From contig CAZAQV010000023.1 in the NCBI GenBank assembly GCA_964487255.1, positions 1-64,000 of the forward strand: a stretch of DNA of 64,000 nt, in the 5' to 3' direction. The position numbers were made by a program, and so were the translations under genes. Below, piece after piece: positions 51,759 to 59,566 of this stretch (position 1 is its first letter; each line of letters starts with the position of its first letter). A model generated the notes under the pieces. It was given only the letters and a program-made list of their open reading frames with translations, searched no databases and was not told the origin of the DNA. This DNA is from CAZAQV01 sp964487255. Lineage in GTDB: Bacteria; Myxococcota_A; Polyangia; Polyangiales; CAZAQV01.

Positions 51759-51975
51759 TTGGACGCTGGTTCTTCGGTGCTTCCGGTCGTTCTTGCCGCG
51801 GGCTGCGGAGACGACGATGGAGACGCACATGACGCCAGTCAGGATGCAACGGGGGACGTGGGCCGAAACGCCTGTGAATTCAACGACAGAGTTTATGAAG
51901 ACGGCCAAGAGTTTTGCGGCGTCGATGGTTGCAACAGTTGCAAGTGCAACCCCGACATCGGTGTCTCGGGCGTGA
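51759..51975 (+). pseudogene. truncated lipoprotein with a pacifastin-like Cys motif
   Basis: From a TTG at 51759: LPVVLAAGCGDDDGDAHDA gives a lipobox, then NACEFNDRVYEDGQEFCGVD and GCNSCKCNPD, a small Cys-rich motif of VWC/pacifastin type. The signal lacks the usual basic start; an ATG at 51754 is in another frame, so a frameshift may also be present. The gene ends where the family E repeat begins at 51981. Confidence 0.6.
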
Positions 51976-51980
51976 CCGGC

Positions 51981-52163
51981 TTGGGGACGGTCCTCATCTT
52001 TTCATCATATTGCTCATGCTTGAAAAGAGAGGTGTGTTCAGGGCTCGTTGTGCGCGGGTGGGGTGAGGTTGGGCCAGGCGTTTTTACGTGTGGCGTAGGC
52101 CCAAGCGAAGGTGAGTGCGAGCGCGAGCACGGCCCCGATCACGAGTACGGCGAGCCACCGTTC
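51981..52163. repeat. family E hairpin plus truncated 71-residue ORF (module copy 2)
   Basis: 51981-52030 holds the GGGGACGGTCCTC hairpin block, then the 3' part of the membrane ORF on the minus strand (52038-52163, from ERWLAVLVIG onward). The acidic N-terminal third is missing; a family D repeat begins at 52176. So one repeat has interrupted another. Confidence 0.8.
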
Positions 52164-52175
52164 TACCACGACCGG

Positions 52176-52264
52176 GTGCCATGCACTTGGTGCTGAAGTG
52201 GTGGAAATCGTGGCGCGATTGCGCGAACTACACATGTTCGCATGGATCCTCCGACGCCCTGAAA
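52176..52264. repeat. family D repeat, copy 1
   Basis: About 88 bases beginning GTGCCATGCACTTGGTGC, matching 53645-53732 at roughly 95%. One frame reads HALGAEVVEIVARLRELHMF. The start shares GTGCCATGCAC with the MITE-like family ends. Confidence 0.75.
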
Positions 52265-52383
52265 ATGTGTTTGTCGGCTATCCGCTGTGTGTTTCTCGGA
52301 ACTTCGTCGGTTGGTGCATGGTACTGAGACATGGTACTGAGACAGACTTGGTACTGAAACAGACTCTGCGACCGAGCCTGGAA

Positions 52384-52830
52384 TTACATCAATGGTAGCA
52401 GCCGGATCCGCTGACGTGAGGCGTGGATCGTCAAGAGGACGCCAGCCGATAGTTCCTCCGCGTATCGGGCAAGCACTTTGAGCACAAGCGTGCCGTGGGT
52501 GACGACGCGCACATCTTGCTCTCGTAGCTGAATCACACTCGGTTTTTTGCGCCTGTCGAAGCGAGAATCGTGCAGAAGTCGAGGTCATGGGTGAATACGA
52601 CAGCACCTTGTGCGGCGGCCCAAGCAAAAATCTCAGCATCGGTCGCGTTGGATGCACCGACCTGCGACCAATGGGTCGGCGGCATACGAGAGTGCCTGCC
52701 GGATGTCTTCATGCTCGACATATGGGTGAGAGGCGACAATGTCGTCGAAACTCTGTCCCGAGGCGACAAGCCCCACGAGCGTACCGACGGTGACGCGCAT
52801 CCCTCGGATACACGGTTTTCCGCCCAGCAC
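52384..52830 (-). pseudogene. fused and decayed DUF433/DUF5615 toxin-antitoxin copy
   Basis: The antitoxin part (GGKPCIRGMRVTVGTLVGLV, VEHEDIRQALSYAA) is nearly identical to the 20.9-kb copy, but after SYAA the text jumps directly into the toxin at THWSQVGASNATDAEIFAWA. The antitoxin end and toxin start, about 100 bases, are deleted. The toxin frame breaks again at a run of six A (seven expected) in TGAKK, then continues to TAA at 52384. Inverted relative to the 21-kb copy. Confidence 0.85.
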
Positions 52831-52873
52831 CGCCGGAAGGCCCCCGCAGGCTGCCCGGAGTCAGGGCGAGTCA

Positions 52874-52964
52874 GGGGACGTTGTTCTTCATTTCGTCATT
52901 TTGACGGATGGGGCTGTCGGCAAACCTTTGATTGCGAAAAGAAGAAAAGAAGAGGATCGTCCCC
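52874..52964. repeat. REP-like repeat, family A
   Basis: GGGGACGTTGTTC start, inner hairpin CGTCATTTTGACG, end GAGGATCGTCCCC. A short AAAAGAAG duplication lengthens this copy. Confidence 0.85.
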
Positions 52965-53053
52965 GGGATCCGCCGTCATGAGCGTCTTGTTCCGACGTTC
53001 GGCGAGATCAATCACGTTGTCCTGTGGCTCGTTGGTCACCGCTCCAAGTTAGC

Positions 53054-53623
53054 ATGGTTGGCTGGTATCCTGGGCTCGTGAAGCCTGGTTCCCTTGAACG
53101 GAGGGAGGGTGACTCCGATGACTTCCTCACCATCGTCGATACAGCGGTTGGCCTGCACCTTCGGCTAGAGCAGCCGCGTGAAGTGTATGTTGTTCGGATC
53201 GATAACTGGTTTGGGCAGAAGTGGCTCGGCTTCAAAGGAAAAGTGATGGGCACGCTTGGAGTGAGCAACCGGAATGCGTTGGTTGTGCCACCGTTCGTAC
53301 CGAATCGAGTAGAGCGCATCGACTATTGGCAGCGGGAGGAGGGCCAGTATCATTCTGCCGCCCCGCTGAAAGAACTGCACCTGATGCAGGAGAGTGGTGA
53401 GAATCTATCCAGGAAGCTCTCCGACCTTTCAGTCAATGGGTCCTTCTTTTGGTACTCCGCAGCCTCCGAGAAGAATGGGCGAGGCTCAATCATGCACTAT
53501 CGAGTCGTAGATCGTGAGTGCAAAGCTTGGTACGTCGAGTGTAGGAACGGGCCCAACGGTTGGGCTTTCAGCAAGTGCGTAGGCGTCGCTCCTGAGGAGG
53601 TCGATTTGTGGATCTCAAGCTAG
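53054..53623 (+). CDS. hypothetical protein
   Basis: 189 residues from ATG 53054 (frame open from 53024). No signal or membrane segment. Aromatic and basic, with YVVRIDNWFGQKWLGFKGKV, NGSFFWYSAASEKNGRGSIM and ECKAWYVECRNGPNGWAFSK. I do not recognise a family. Boxed in by repeats (family A upstream, family D downstream), so probably acquired. Confidence 0.5.
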   Translation: MVGWYPGLVKPGSLERREGDSDDFLTIVDTAVGLHLRLEQPREVYVVRIDNWFGQKWLGFKGKVMGTLGVSNRNALVVPPFVPNRVERIDYWQREEGQYHSAAPLKELHLMQESGENLSRKLSDLSVNGSFFWYSAASEKNGRGSIMHYRVVDRECKAWYVECRNGPNGWAFSKCVGVAPEEVDLWISS

Positions 53624-53644
53624 CGAAGCTAGCGTGCCATGGAT

Positions 53645-53852
53645 TGCCATGCACTTGGTGCTGAAGTGGTGGAAATCATGGCGCGTCTGCGCGAACTACA
53701 CATGTTCGCATGGATCCTCCGACGCCCTGAAAGAGCGGATGGCCGAAATGGAGCCCGTGCGACAGCGCGACGCCAGTTGGGTCACCGTCGGTGAAGAAAA
53801 CCCGATCTCCTCGCTCCTTGCTTTGGCCCAGAGTGGGCTAGGGCGCTGGTAA
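53645..53852. repeat. family D repeat, copy 2, with a following gene fragment
   Basis: 53645-53732 matches 52176-52264. After it the plus frame reads MAEMEPVRQRDASWVTVGEE, NPISSLLALAQSGLGRW to a stop at 53852, probably the tail of a small truncated protein. An extra GTGCCATGGA end lies just before, at 53632-53641. Confidence 0.65.
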
Positions 53853-53859
53853 AGACTCC

Positions 53860-53932
53860 TTGACTAGCGTTCTTTGTTGGTAAAGAATTCGTTACTAATA
53901 GTCTAACGAAGAAAACTGTTCATGATTAGTAA
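53860..53932 (+). promoter_or_regulatory. promoter and overlapping operators of the Fic gene
   Basis: A -35 TTGACT (53860-53865) and -10 AAGAAT (53883-53888) are 17 bases apart. Over the start site lies the inverted repeat TTCGTTA (53888-53894) / TAACGAA (53904-53910). A second pair, TTACTAAT (53892-53899) / ATTAGTAA (53925-53932), abuts the ATG. No ribosome site fits between, so the leader is unusual. The winged HTH of the Fic protein is the likely binder. Confidence 0.65.
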
Positions 53933-55108
53933 ATGAAAGCAACAATCACAGGCACTTACGAGGTATCGCTGGCCGGCGGAGAGCAAGTGCAGGCCTTCGT
54001 TCCCGCTCCATTGCCCCCGCCAGAGGCGCATGCGATTCGTACCTCGCTCGACGACAAGCTGCTTCGGGCCGAACACGCACTGATGCGACTCGGACTGGCC
54101 GGGCAAATGGTGCCGTCGCTCGATTGGTTCATCTATGCGTTTGTGCGCAAAGAGGCGGTGCTTTCTTCTCAAATCGAGGGGACCCAGGCGTCTCTTGCCG
54201 ACTTGTTTGCTCATGAGGATCATGTCGACAGTGATGCCTCGGAGCACGCCGTGGAGGAAGTCTGCAACTATCTCGACGCGCTGACCTACGCTCGCGAAGA
54301 GCTTGCTGCGCCGGACGGCCTTCCGCTTTCGATGCGCCTACTCAACGAAACACACAAACGCTTGATGAAGGGCGCGCGGGGTCAGCATGCCAGTCCGGGG
54401 AACGTGCGCGCTTCGCAAAACTGGATCGGCGGAACACGTCCCGGCAATGCTGTGTACGTACCGCCGCCGCCGCAACGTCTTGGCGAACTTCTCTCGGCAT
54501 TCGAGCACTACATTCACGACGAGGATGAATCGCTTCACCCGCTCGTCCGCGCTGGGCTCTTGCACGTACAGTTTGAATCGATTCATCCTTACCTCGACGG
54601 CAATGGGCGTATCGGTCGCTTGCTGATCACGCTGCTTTTGGAGCATTGGTCTGTTCTGCCGCAACCGCTTCTCTATCTAAGTCTGTATTTTAAACGCCAC
54701 CGCGCGGAGTACTATCGATTGCTTGGCGCGGTTCGCACAGAAGGTGACTGGAAAGGTTGGCTCGCGTACTTCCTCGATGGTGTGGCAACGATCGCCCATG
54801 AAGCGGTTGCTTCCGCGACTCAGCTTTTTTCGATCGTGAACGAGGACCGCCAGCGGGCCGTCGACGGCGCAGGTGCTTCCGTCGCATCGGTGAGGCTTTT
54901 TGAGCGACTTCCGCAGCACCCGATTGTGACTGTCAACTCCGTGATCGATGCTTTGGGGGTGACCAAGCCGACGGCGGGCCGGGCGGTCGATGCCCTTGAA
55001 GCGGCGGGTATTTTGATGGAAACGACCGGAAAAAAACGCGACCGAGCCTGGGCCTATGAACGCTACTTGGCTGTGCTCCGTGAAGGGACCGAAGTCCAGG
55101 GCAGATGA
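53933..55108 (+). CDS. Fic-domain AMP-transferase with winged HTH
   Basis: 391 residues. The N-terminal domain has SSQIEGTQASLADLF near residue 77: the (S/T)xxxE(G/N) inhibitory motif of class II Fic proteins, whose Glu blocks ATP. The Fic core HPYLDGNGRIGRLLITLLLE near residue 218 has all active-site residues (His, Asp, Asn, Arg). The C-terminal winged HTH (HPIVTVNSVIDALGVTKPTA, GRAVDALEAAGIL) suggests autoregulation. It would AMPylate a protein; the target is unknown. It stands alone with its own promoter. Confidence 0.92.
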   Translation: MKATITGTYEVSLAGGEQVQAFVPAPLPPPEAHAIRTSLDDKLLRAEHALMRLGLAGQMVPSLDWFIYAFVRKEAVLSSQIEGTQASLADLFAHEDHVDSDASEHAVEEVCNYLDALTYAREELAAPDGLPLSMRLLNETHKRLMKGARGQHASPGNVRASQNWIGGTRPGNAVYVPPPPQRLGELLSAFEHYIHDEDESLHPLVRAGLLHVQFESIHPYLDGNGRIGRLLITLLLEHWSVLPQPLLYLSLYFKRHRAEYYRLLGAVRTEGDWKGWLAYFLDGVATIAHEAVASATQLFSIVNEDRQRAVDGAGASVASVRLFERLPQHPIVTVNSVIDALGVTKPTAGRAVDALEAAGILMETTGKKRDRAWAYERYLAVLREGTEVQGR

Positions 55109-55169
55109 AATGACCACGACACACGATATTGTTCAAAAGCTTTGGCGCCTTTGCGATGTGCTTCGCGGT

Positions 55170-55445
55170 TTGGGGACGGTCCTCATCTTTTCATCATATT
55201 GCTCATGCTTGAAAAGAAAGGTGTGTTCAGGGCTCGTTGTGTGCGGGTGGGGTGAGGCCGGGCCAGGCGTTTTTACGTGTGGCGTAGGCCCAAGCGAAGG
55301 CGAGTGCGAGCGCGAGCGCGGCCCCGATCACGAGCACGGCGAGCCACCGTCCCGTGCGTCCAGAGGTTGGCAGAGAAACGGCGTCTTCGTGCTCATCACT
55401 GCGAGGCGGTTCGCGAATGCCGGAGTCCCTCACGCTGCTCATTCA
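55170..55445. repeat. family E hairpin plus 71-residue ORF (module copy 3)
   Basis: 55170-55219 is the hairpin block (GGGGACGGTCCTC, CATCTTTTC ... GAAAAG), then the membrane ORF on the minus strand at 55227-55442. The whole module is about 275 bases and ends in CACGCTGCTCATT as in copy 1. Confidence 0.75.
55227..55442 (-). CDS. 71-residue single-pass membrane protein, copy 3 of 3
   Basis: SSVRDSGIREPPRSDEHEDA, then a helix WLAVLVIGAALALALAFAWA and YATRKNAWPGLTPPAHNEP. It differs from the copy at 39214 at six residues, with the frame kept and no indels. The conserved frame in two copies argues that it is expressed. Role unknown; orientation suggests a short acidic N-terminal tail in the cytoplasm or periplasm and one anchor. 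Confidence 0.6.
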   Translation of the reverse strand: MSSVRDSGIREPPRSDEHEDAVSLPTSGRTGRWLAVLVIGAALALALAFAWAYATRKNAWPGLTPPAHNEP

Positions 55446-55535
55446 AGCACCTTCTTTCAAGCAGAGTTGTGCCGCCCGACGCAGACTCCTAGTATGGGCG
55501 ACTGTAACGTTCGCTAGAATGTGAGGGAAATAGAT

Positions 55536-56750
55536 ATGAAGAAGTTTACGCTTCTGTTGGCATCGGTCTTACTCGTTTCTTGCACAAACGCCTCCAGCCG
55601 GTCCACCGATGCGGTTTGGTCTGATGCCCTGGCGCTACGCGATGAATTGAACGTCGCGGTCACAGAGGCTGAGCAGGCGTTCGAAGCCATCCCTCCTGCT
55701 GAGAGAGTCGGGCGACCTTTTCGCGCCTTTCGCGTAATCCAGGCTCTCCATCAGGTCCTGGTTCAGGGAATGGATCAGGCAGAAATTGATCCCAAAACGA
55801 GACTGCCCGCGATCCTGACGCTTGAAACCTTGAACAGGGGTGCGGTCGACGTGATGGGCCTGCTTTTTGTCGTCATGAAAGAAAGTTTCTTTCAGATGAC
55901 TGAAGACAAGAAATATTTTCTTGAGAAATTGAACAAGATGAACGAGATGGCAAAGAAGCTTCGAGATTCGCTCGACGAGCTAAAACGCAACGCGCTCGAT
56001 TTAGGTGCGGTTGAACCGACTGGCTCAAGAGCAGTTGTTGCTCAGGTAAACCATTTTGCCTCAGCGGAAGTGTCTTCTGCCACGCCAGCACTGGTGTTGA
56101 GGAGCGCTGTTTCGGAGCAAATCGAAGTGCTACTGGAGTGTGACCCTGATTATGTTGCTTCTCCTCCACAGGTTGTGGTGGCCAATCTGAATGCGGGCTT
56201 GGCCTACGAAGTTCGTGTTCAGTATGACTCGGGTACCAGCCATCTGACAGCCAGCGTTGAGGCGGGCGATTCTGTGGGAATCTATGTTTCGGCGAATGAC
56301 GCATTCTTCTTCCCGTGCGATTTGACGGTGAGTTACCATGCACCTGAAAGCGACCTGACTCAGCTCAGCCCTCAAGACACGAGCGATTTGTCTGATTCGA
56401 TGGCCACCTTAGAAGCGCTCAAACTAGACTTGGAAGTTGCGTTCGAATCTGCGATTGCGGGCGCAGATACTGCGGAGCAACGTGCCTTTTGGCGAGATCT
56501 CTACGCTTGGTCGCAGATCTCAGCCAATGCGGCGACGGGCCTGTTTAGGACGGATCCGAATGGGGCAGATGGGGGAGGCGATACCTATCGTGTTGCCCAC
56601 CCTGAAACGCGGGCAATGGTGGATCGCCAGAACGATCTTATGCATCTCGCGCTGCAGGACTTGCTAAGCCAACGGCCTGAACCGATCGGGACGATTACAG
56701 CGATCACGAAGTCGCAGCACGAAACCTTGATAGAGATCATCCGCAACTAA
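55536..56750 (+). CDS. lipoprotein of unknown function
   Basis: 404 residues from ATG 55536 (frame opens five codons earlier). MKKFTLLLASVLLVSC is a textbook lipoprotein signal, without the Asp/Ala linker typical of the others in this window. Mostly helical: long amphipathic helices (VLVQGMDQAEIDPKTRLPAI, LEKLNKMNEMAKKLRDSLDE), a beta-rich middle (ALVLRSAVSEQIEVLLECDP) and a helical end. I do not recognise the family. Confidence 0.65.
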   Translation: MKKFTLLLASVLLVSCTNASSRSTDAVWSDALALRDELNVAVTEAEQAFEAIPPAERVGRPFRAFRVIQALHQVLVQGMDQAEIDPKTRLPAILTLETLNRGAVDVMGLLFVVMKESFFQMTEDKKYFLEKLNKMNEMAKKLRDSLDELKRNALDLGAVEPTGSRAVVAQVNHFASAEVSSATPALVLRSAVSEQIEVLLECDPDYVASPPQVVVANLNAGLAYEVRVQYDSGTSHLTASVEAGDSVGIYVSANDAFFFPCDLTVSYHAPESDLTQLSPQDTSDLSDSMATLEALKLDLEVAFESAIAGADTAEQRAFWRDLYAWSQISANAATGLFRTDPNGADGGGDTYRVAHPETRAMVDRQNDLMHLALQDLLSQRPEPIGTITAITKSQHETLIEIIRN

Positions 56751-56756
56751 CACCCT

Positions 56757-56795
56757 GATTTTGTCGGATGGGTGAGGATCGTCCCCGGGGTTCGA
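56757..56795. repeat. partial REP-like repeat, family A
   Basis: Only the end remains: TTTTGTCGGATGGGTGAGGATCGTCCCC with a trailing GGGGTTCG. It lies at the 3' side of the frameshifted lipoprotein. Confidence 0.65.
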
Positions 56796-56804
56796 AAATG
56801 CGCC

Positions 56805-57619
56805 TTATTGCGGCAAATAGCGGGCGATATAGTAGTCCCCGCCTCCCATCCCTCCCGGGCGATCGGAGCTGAAATAGAGCGTGCACCCATCTTCGGAAAT
56901 GAACGGCTCATACTCGATGGAATCGATGCTTCAGCCTGACTACCGCGAGTTGCGACTGTGATGTCGTCGTCTGTGCCCGGCACAAATGTGGCGTAGATCA
57001 GCTCTAGACCATCCGGAGACTCTACGGCGTCGTACTCGTCTAGGTCGGTCATGAAAGGAAGGCGGGCAAGCACCGGAAATGCATCGGCTCGGTTCGTACG
57101 CTCAGAAACGAAGACATCCGATGAAGAAAACGGTGGGATGACGCCCGAGACGTAGGCCCGCAGCTCGTCCGATGAGTAGCTCAAAGCAATCGTGAAGCCC
57201 TCAGCGAGTGGACCCGTGATCTCGACTGGCGTATCAAAGGGCTCGTCAACGCTCGCTCGGCTCGTTTCATAGACGGTATAGTCTCCCGATCGATCGGAGC
57301 GCAGCGTGGCGCGCAAGCCATCGGAGGAGATCCAAAGTTCGCTCTCTTCGGCGTTGCTGTTCACACCCTCCAGCGGAAGCGGGTCCGACATCGAGAATGG
57401 GACGCTCCACGAACAGGTCGCGACCTGGGCATCCGCCTGGCCCCCGCCGTCGGCGATGCTCGTGTCGACTTGCGCATCCATCGGCGAGCCCTGGGTGTCA
57501 TTCGATGCGTCGGCAGCCCCATCTCCTGCCGCGCCATCCGAACGCTGATCAAAATAGAATCGCCCACACCCACCCGCGGCAAGGCACACCACGATCAACG
57601 CCGGTAGACCAACCCTCAC
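56805..57619 (-). pseudogene. TolB/PD40-like beta-propeller lipoprotein with a late frameshift
   Basis: Signal with lipobox LAAGGC near residue 18, then an Asp/Ala linker. The mature part has PD40-type blades (ELWISSDGLRATLRSDRSGD, YDAVESPDGLELIYATF). The conceptual frame runs on to 56747 with unlikely sequence. But from about 56925 another frame reads IEYEPFISEDGCTLYFSSDR, then PGGMGGGDYYIARYLPQ and a stop at 56805, which is the natural last blade. So a single shift near 56930 broke the gene, or there is a sequencing error. Probably a periplasmic carbohydrate or protein-interaction propeller. Confidence 0.75.
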
Positions 57620-57696
57620 ACAAACAAAAACTAGCTGCTCGAGACGCGGTCGACAAGGCGTAGGACGCCTGAAGCAGGAAAAGCGAGTGGGAGTCA

Positions 57697-57857
57697 GGGG
57701 ACGTTGTTCTTCATTTCGTCATTTTGACGGATGGAGCTGTTCGCAAACCTTGCGGTGCAAAAAAGAAGAAGATCGTCCCCGGGGTTCCGTCCCCGGGGTT
57801 CCCCGGGGTTCGAAAAGAAGAAGATCGTCCCCGGGGTTCGTCCCCGGGGTTCGAAGA
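57697..57857. repeat. REP-like repeat, family A, with tandem tail
   Basis: 57697-57780 is a complete family A copy (GGGGACGTTGTTC to GATCGTCCCC). It is followed to 57857 by tandem GTCCCCGGGGTTC units with one GAAAAGAAGAAGATC spacer, as if the 3' end had been copied repeatedly. Confidence 0.8.
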
Positions 57858-58046
57858 GCGAGCGATGAATCCGGAAACGGGCGACTCGTGGACAGGACGC
57901 GCAGACTGCGCTCGATGCCGCGGTGGAAGATGCGTACGGCAAGCCGGCGGGACAGGAGGCGACAGAGTTCTTGAGGCAGCCGCGGAATGAACTTGTGTTG
58001 GATCGTGAGACACCATGTAGCGACCGGCGGCACACCAATTCAGCGA
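57858..58046. other. gene-fragment region with a lone MITE end
   Basis: One plus frame reads DAQTALDAAVEDAYGKPAGQ then EATEFLRQPRNEL, probably a piece of a lost gene. At 58003-58020 the text TCGTGAGACACCATGTAG matches the right end of the MITE-like element at 36451-36642. No intact gene. Confidence 0.5.
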
Positions 58047-58065
58047 GAAGAGGCCCTACGAGGGC
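58047..58065 (-). terminator. possible terminator of the cold-shock gene
   Basis: On the minus strand GCCCT-CGT-AGGGC forms a short stem directly after the cold-shock stop, followed by CTCTTCT. The stem is only five pairs and the T-run is weak. Confidence 0.35.
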
Positions 58066-58068
58066 GGT

Positions 58069-58266
58069 CTATATAGGACGGACGTTCTCAGCGCAGGGAC
58101 CTTTGGCTCCTTGGCCGTGCTCAAAGGAAACCTGTTGGCCCTCTTGAAGCTGATCGAACGTCGTGCCTTCGACGGCCGACATGTGAAAAAACAGGTCCTT
58201 GCCGGAACCTGTGTCGATGAATCCAAATCCCCTGTCGGTGAGTCGCTTGATTGTGCCTTGAGCCAT
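58069..58266 (-). CDS. CspA-family cold-shock protein
   Basis: 65 residues from ATG 58266, preceded by AAGGAAAGAG. The whole chain is one cold-shock domain: GTIKRLTDRGFGFID (RNP1), KDLFFHMSAV (RNP2-like), FDQLQEGQQVSFEHGQGAKG, PCAENVRP. It binds single-stranded RNA and melts secondary structure. The open frame upstream is the 5' leader, not protein. Gene order: alone, surrounded by repeats. Confidence 0.92.
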   Translation of the reverse strand: MAQGTIKRLTDRGFGFIDTGSGKDLFFHMSAVEGTTFDQLQEGQQVSFEHGQGAKGPCAENVRPI

Positions 58267-58431
58267 TGTTTTCTCTTTCCTTCTTATCTCTACGCCAGCG
58301 TCTCTTTGAGCATCACTGCTACAAGGTCCCCGTACCGTCGATGGGCAGTCCTGGACGATCTTGGGTGGTAAGTAAAGGAAAAGTGTCGACATTTCTTCAA
58401 ATCTGCGGGGAGATGGCGTTCGGTTCTGCTT

Positions 58432-58452
58432 GGCGATCCTTCCGTGGTTGGT
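58432..58452. repeat. 21-bp dispersed repeat, copy 1
   Basis: A block beginning GGCGATCCTTCCGTGGTTGG is identical to 59119-59139. In the second place it interrupts a lipoprotein gene. Confidence 0.6.
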
Positions 58453-58589
58453 GTTTTCGGGTGCCCCGGAGACATTGTGGCCGGCGCACCATTCGCCGTC
58501 GAATCGGCGTCGGAATGTGGCGCTCGCCGCTGTATTGGTCGGCAGTTTCTGCCTCGCCCTGACCGCCGCTGCGGTTTGCACCTTGCCTA

Positions 58590-58679
58590 GAACGTTGATC
58601 TTCATTTTGTCATTTTTGACGGATGGGGCTGTTGGCAAACCTTTCGATACAAAAAGACGAAATGAAGAGGATCGTCCCC
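58590..58679. repeat. REP-like repeat, family A
   Basis: Begins GAACGTTGATCTTC, inner hairpin GTCATTTTTGAC, ends GAGGATCGTCCCC. The left end has lost its GGGGACG. Confidence 0.8.
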
Positions 58680-58710
58680 GGGGTTCGCCGCTAAAGAAAG
58701 GACTTTAACA

Positions 58711-59304
58711 ATGAAACGATTTCAGCTTTTGTTCGCAGCCGCGTTCTTGTCAATAGTGGGTTGCGGCGATGAAAAGGGGGCGCCTGGCGAATCCTGCGTA
58801 GGAGCAGGTGACTGTGAGTCAGCGCTCTGTGAAACCGGAGGAAGCTTTCCCGGCGGAGTGTGCACCATCCCATGCGACGGGGACGCGGACTGCCCAGCAG
58901 GTTTTCGGTGCATTTCTCGGTCGAGCGGCATTTGTCTTGAGCAGTGCGCAGATACCGATGAATGCGAGGCTTCGCGGGGCCAGGCATGGCAATGTCGCGA
59001 AGAGTCCCTCGAGGAGGGGGGGGTAACGCTCTTGTGTGCATCGGCGACTGAAAACACGCCACGCGTCATCGACGGACGAACCGACCCCGGACGAACCGAC
59101 GGCCGGGGCCGATCCTTCGGCGATCCTTCCGTGGTTGGTTTCTGGGGCGACAGCGCGTGCTCGACACCTCGCAGCGTGGAAGAAGGAAAGAATGGAATCA
59201 AGCACACTCTCGCGATGAGTGGTCTGGAGGAGCAGCAGATTTTGCTAGCTGCAAGATCGTTGTTGCGGGGGAAGCCTAACGAAGAGCTACAAGCAGAGCC
59301 ATGA
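58711..59304 (+). CDS. Cys-rich lipoprotein, probably truncated or altered at the 3' end
   Basis: 197 residues. MKRFQLLFAAAFLSIVGC is a clear lipoprotein signal. Residues 25-110 have many Cys in short loops (ESCVGAGDCESALC, CTIPCDGDADCPAGFRC, CLEQCADTDECEA), like a DNA-free Cys-rich repeat of myxobacterial surface proteins. From about residue 115 the composition changes and includes the 21-bp dispersed repeat (59119-59139), so the original C-terminus was probably replaced. 59305-59566 holds no supported feature. Confidence 0.65.
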   Translation: MKRFQLLFAAAFLSIVGCGDEKGAPGESCVGAGDCESALCETGGSFPGGVCTIPCDGDADCPAGFRCISRSSGICLEQCADTDECEASRGQAWQCREESLEEGGVTLLCASATENTPRVIDGRTDPGRTDGRGRSFGDPSVVGFWGDSACSTPRSVEEGKNGIKHTLAMSGLEEQQILLAARSLLRGKPNEELQAEP

Positions 59305-59566
59305 AGGCACGTGGTGGATGGTTCAGTTTCATCAAGTCGGCACAGTACCGCTTCGAATCTGATTCGAACTCGGCTTCCGTGCGCCCTATGCGCAACTTGC
59401 TACGTCGATGAACTCACCGGCGAGCGCATCGGTGCGTTCTGAGCGCTCATTTTTCGGGCGATTGTGCGTTCCATCCGGTCGTGCAAGCTCGATTCCGCGT
59501 GAGTCCCGATATCGCCTCTTCTAGTTTCACTAACCTCGGAGGGATCGCCTCGGGATCGCCGCCGAT

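Noticed and set aside
51526..51832. 88-residue plus-strand ORF through the MITE-like copy 2
   Set aside because: It crosses the element end into the lipoprotein region; only the short HTH-like part is shared with copy 1.
58267..58638. N-terminal extension of the cold-shock protein
   Set aside because: A complete cold-shock domain begins at ATG 58266 with a ribosome site; the upstream frame has no coding character and is better read as the leader.
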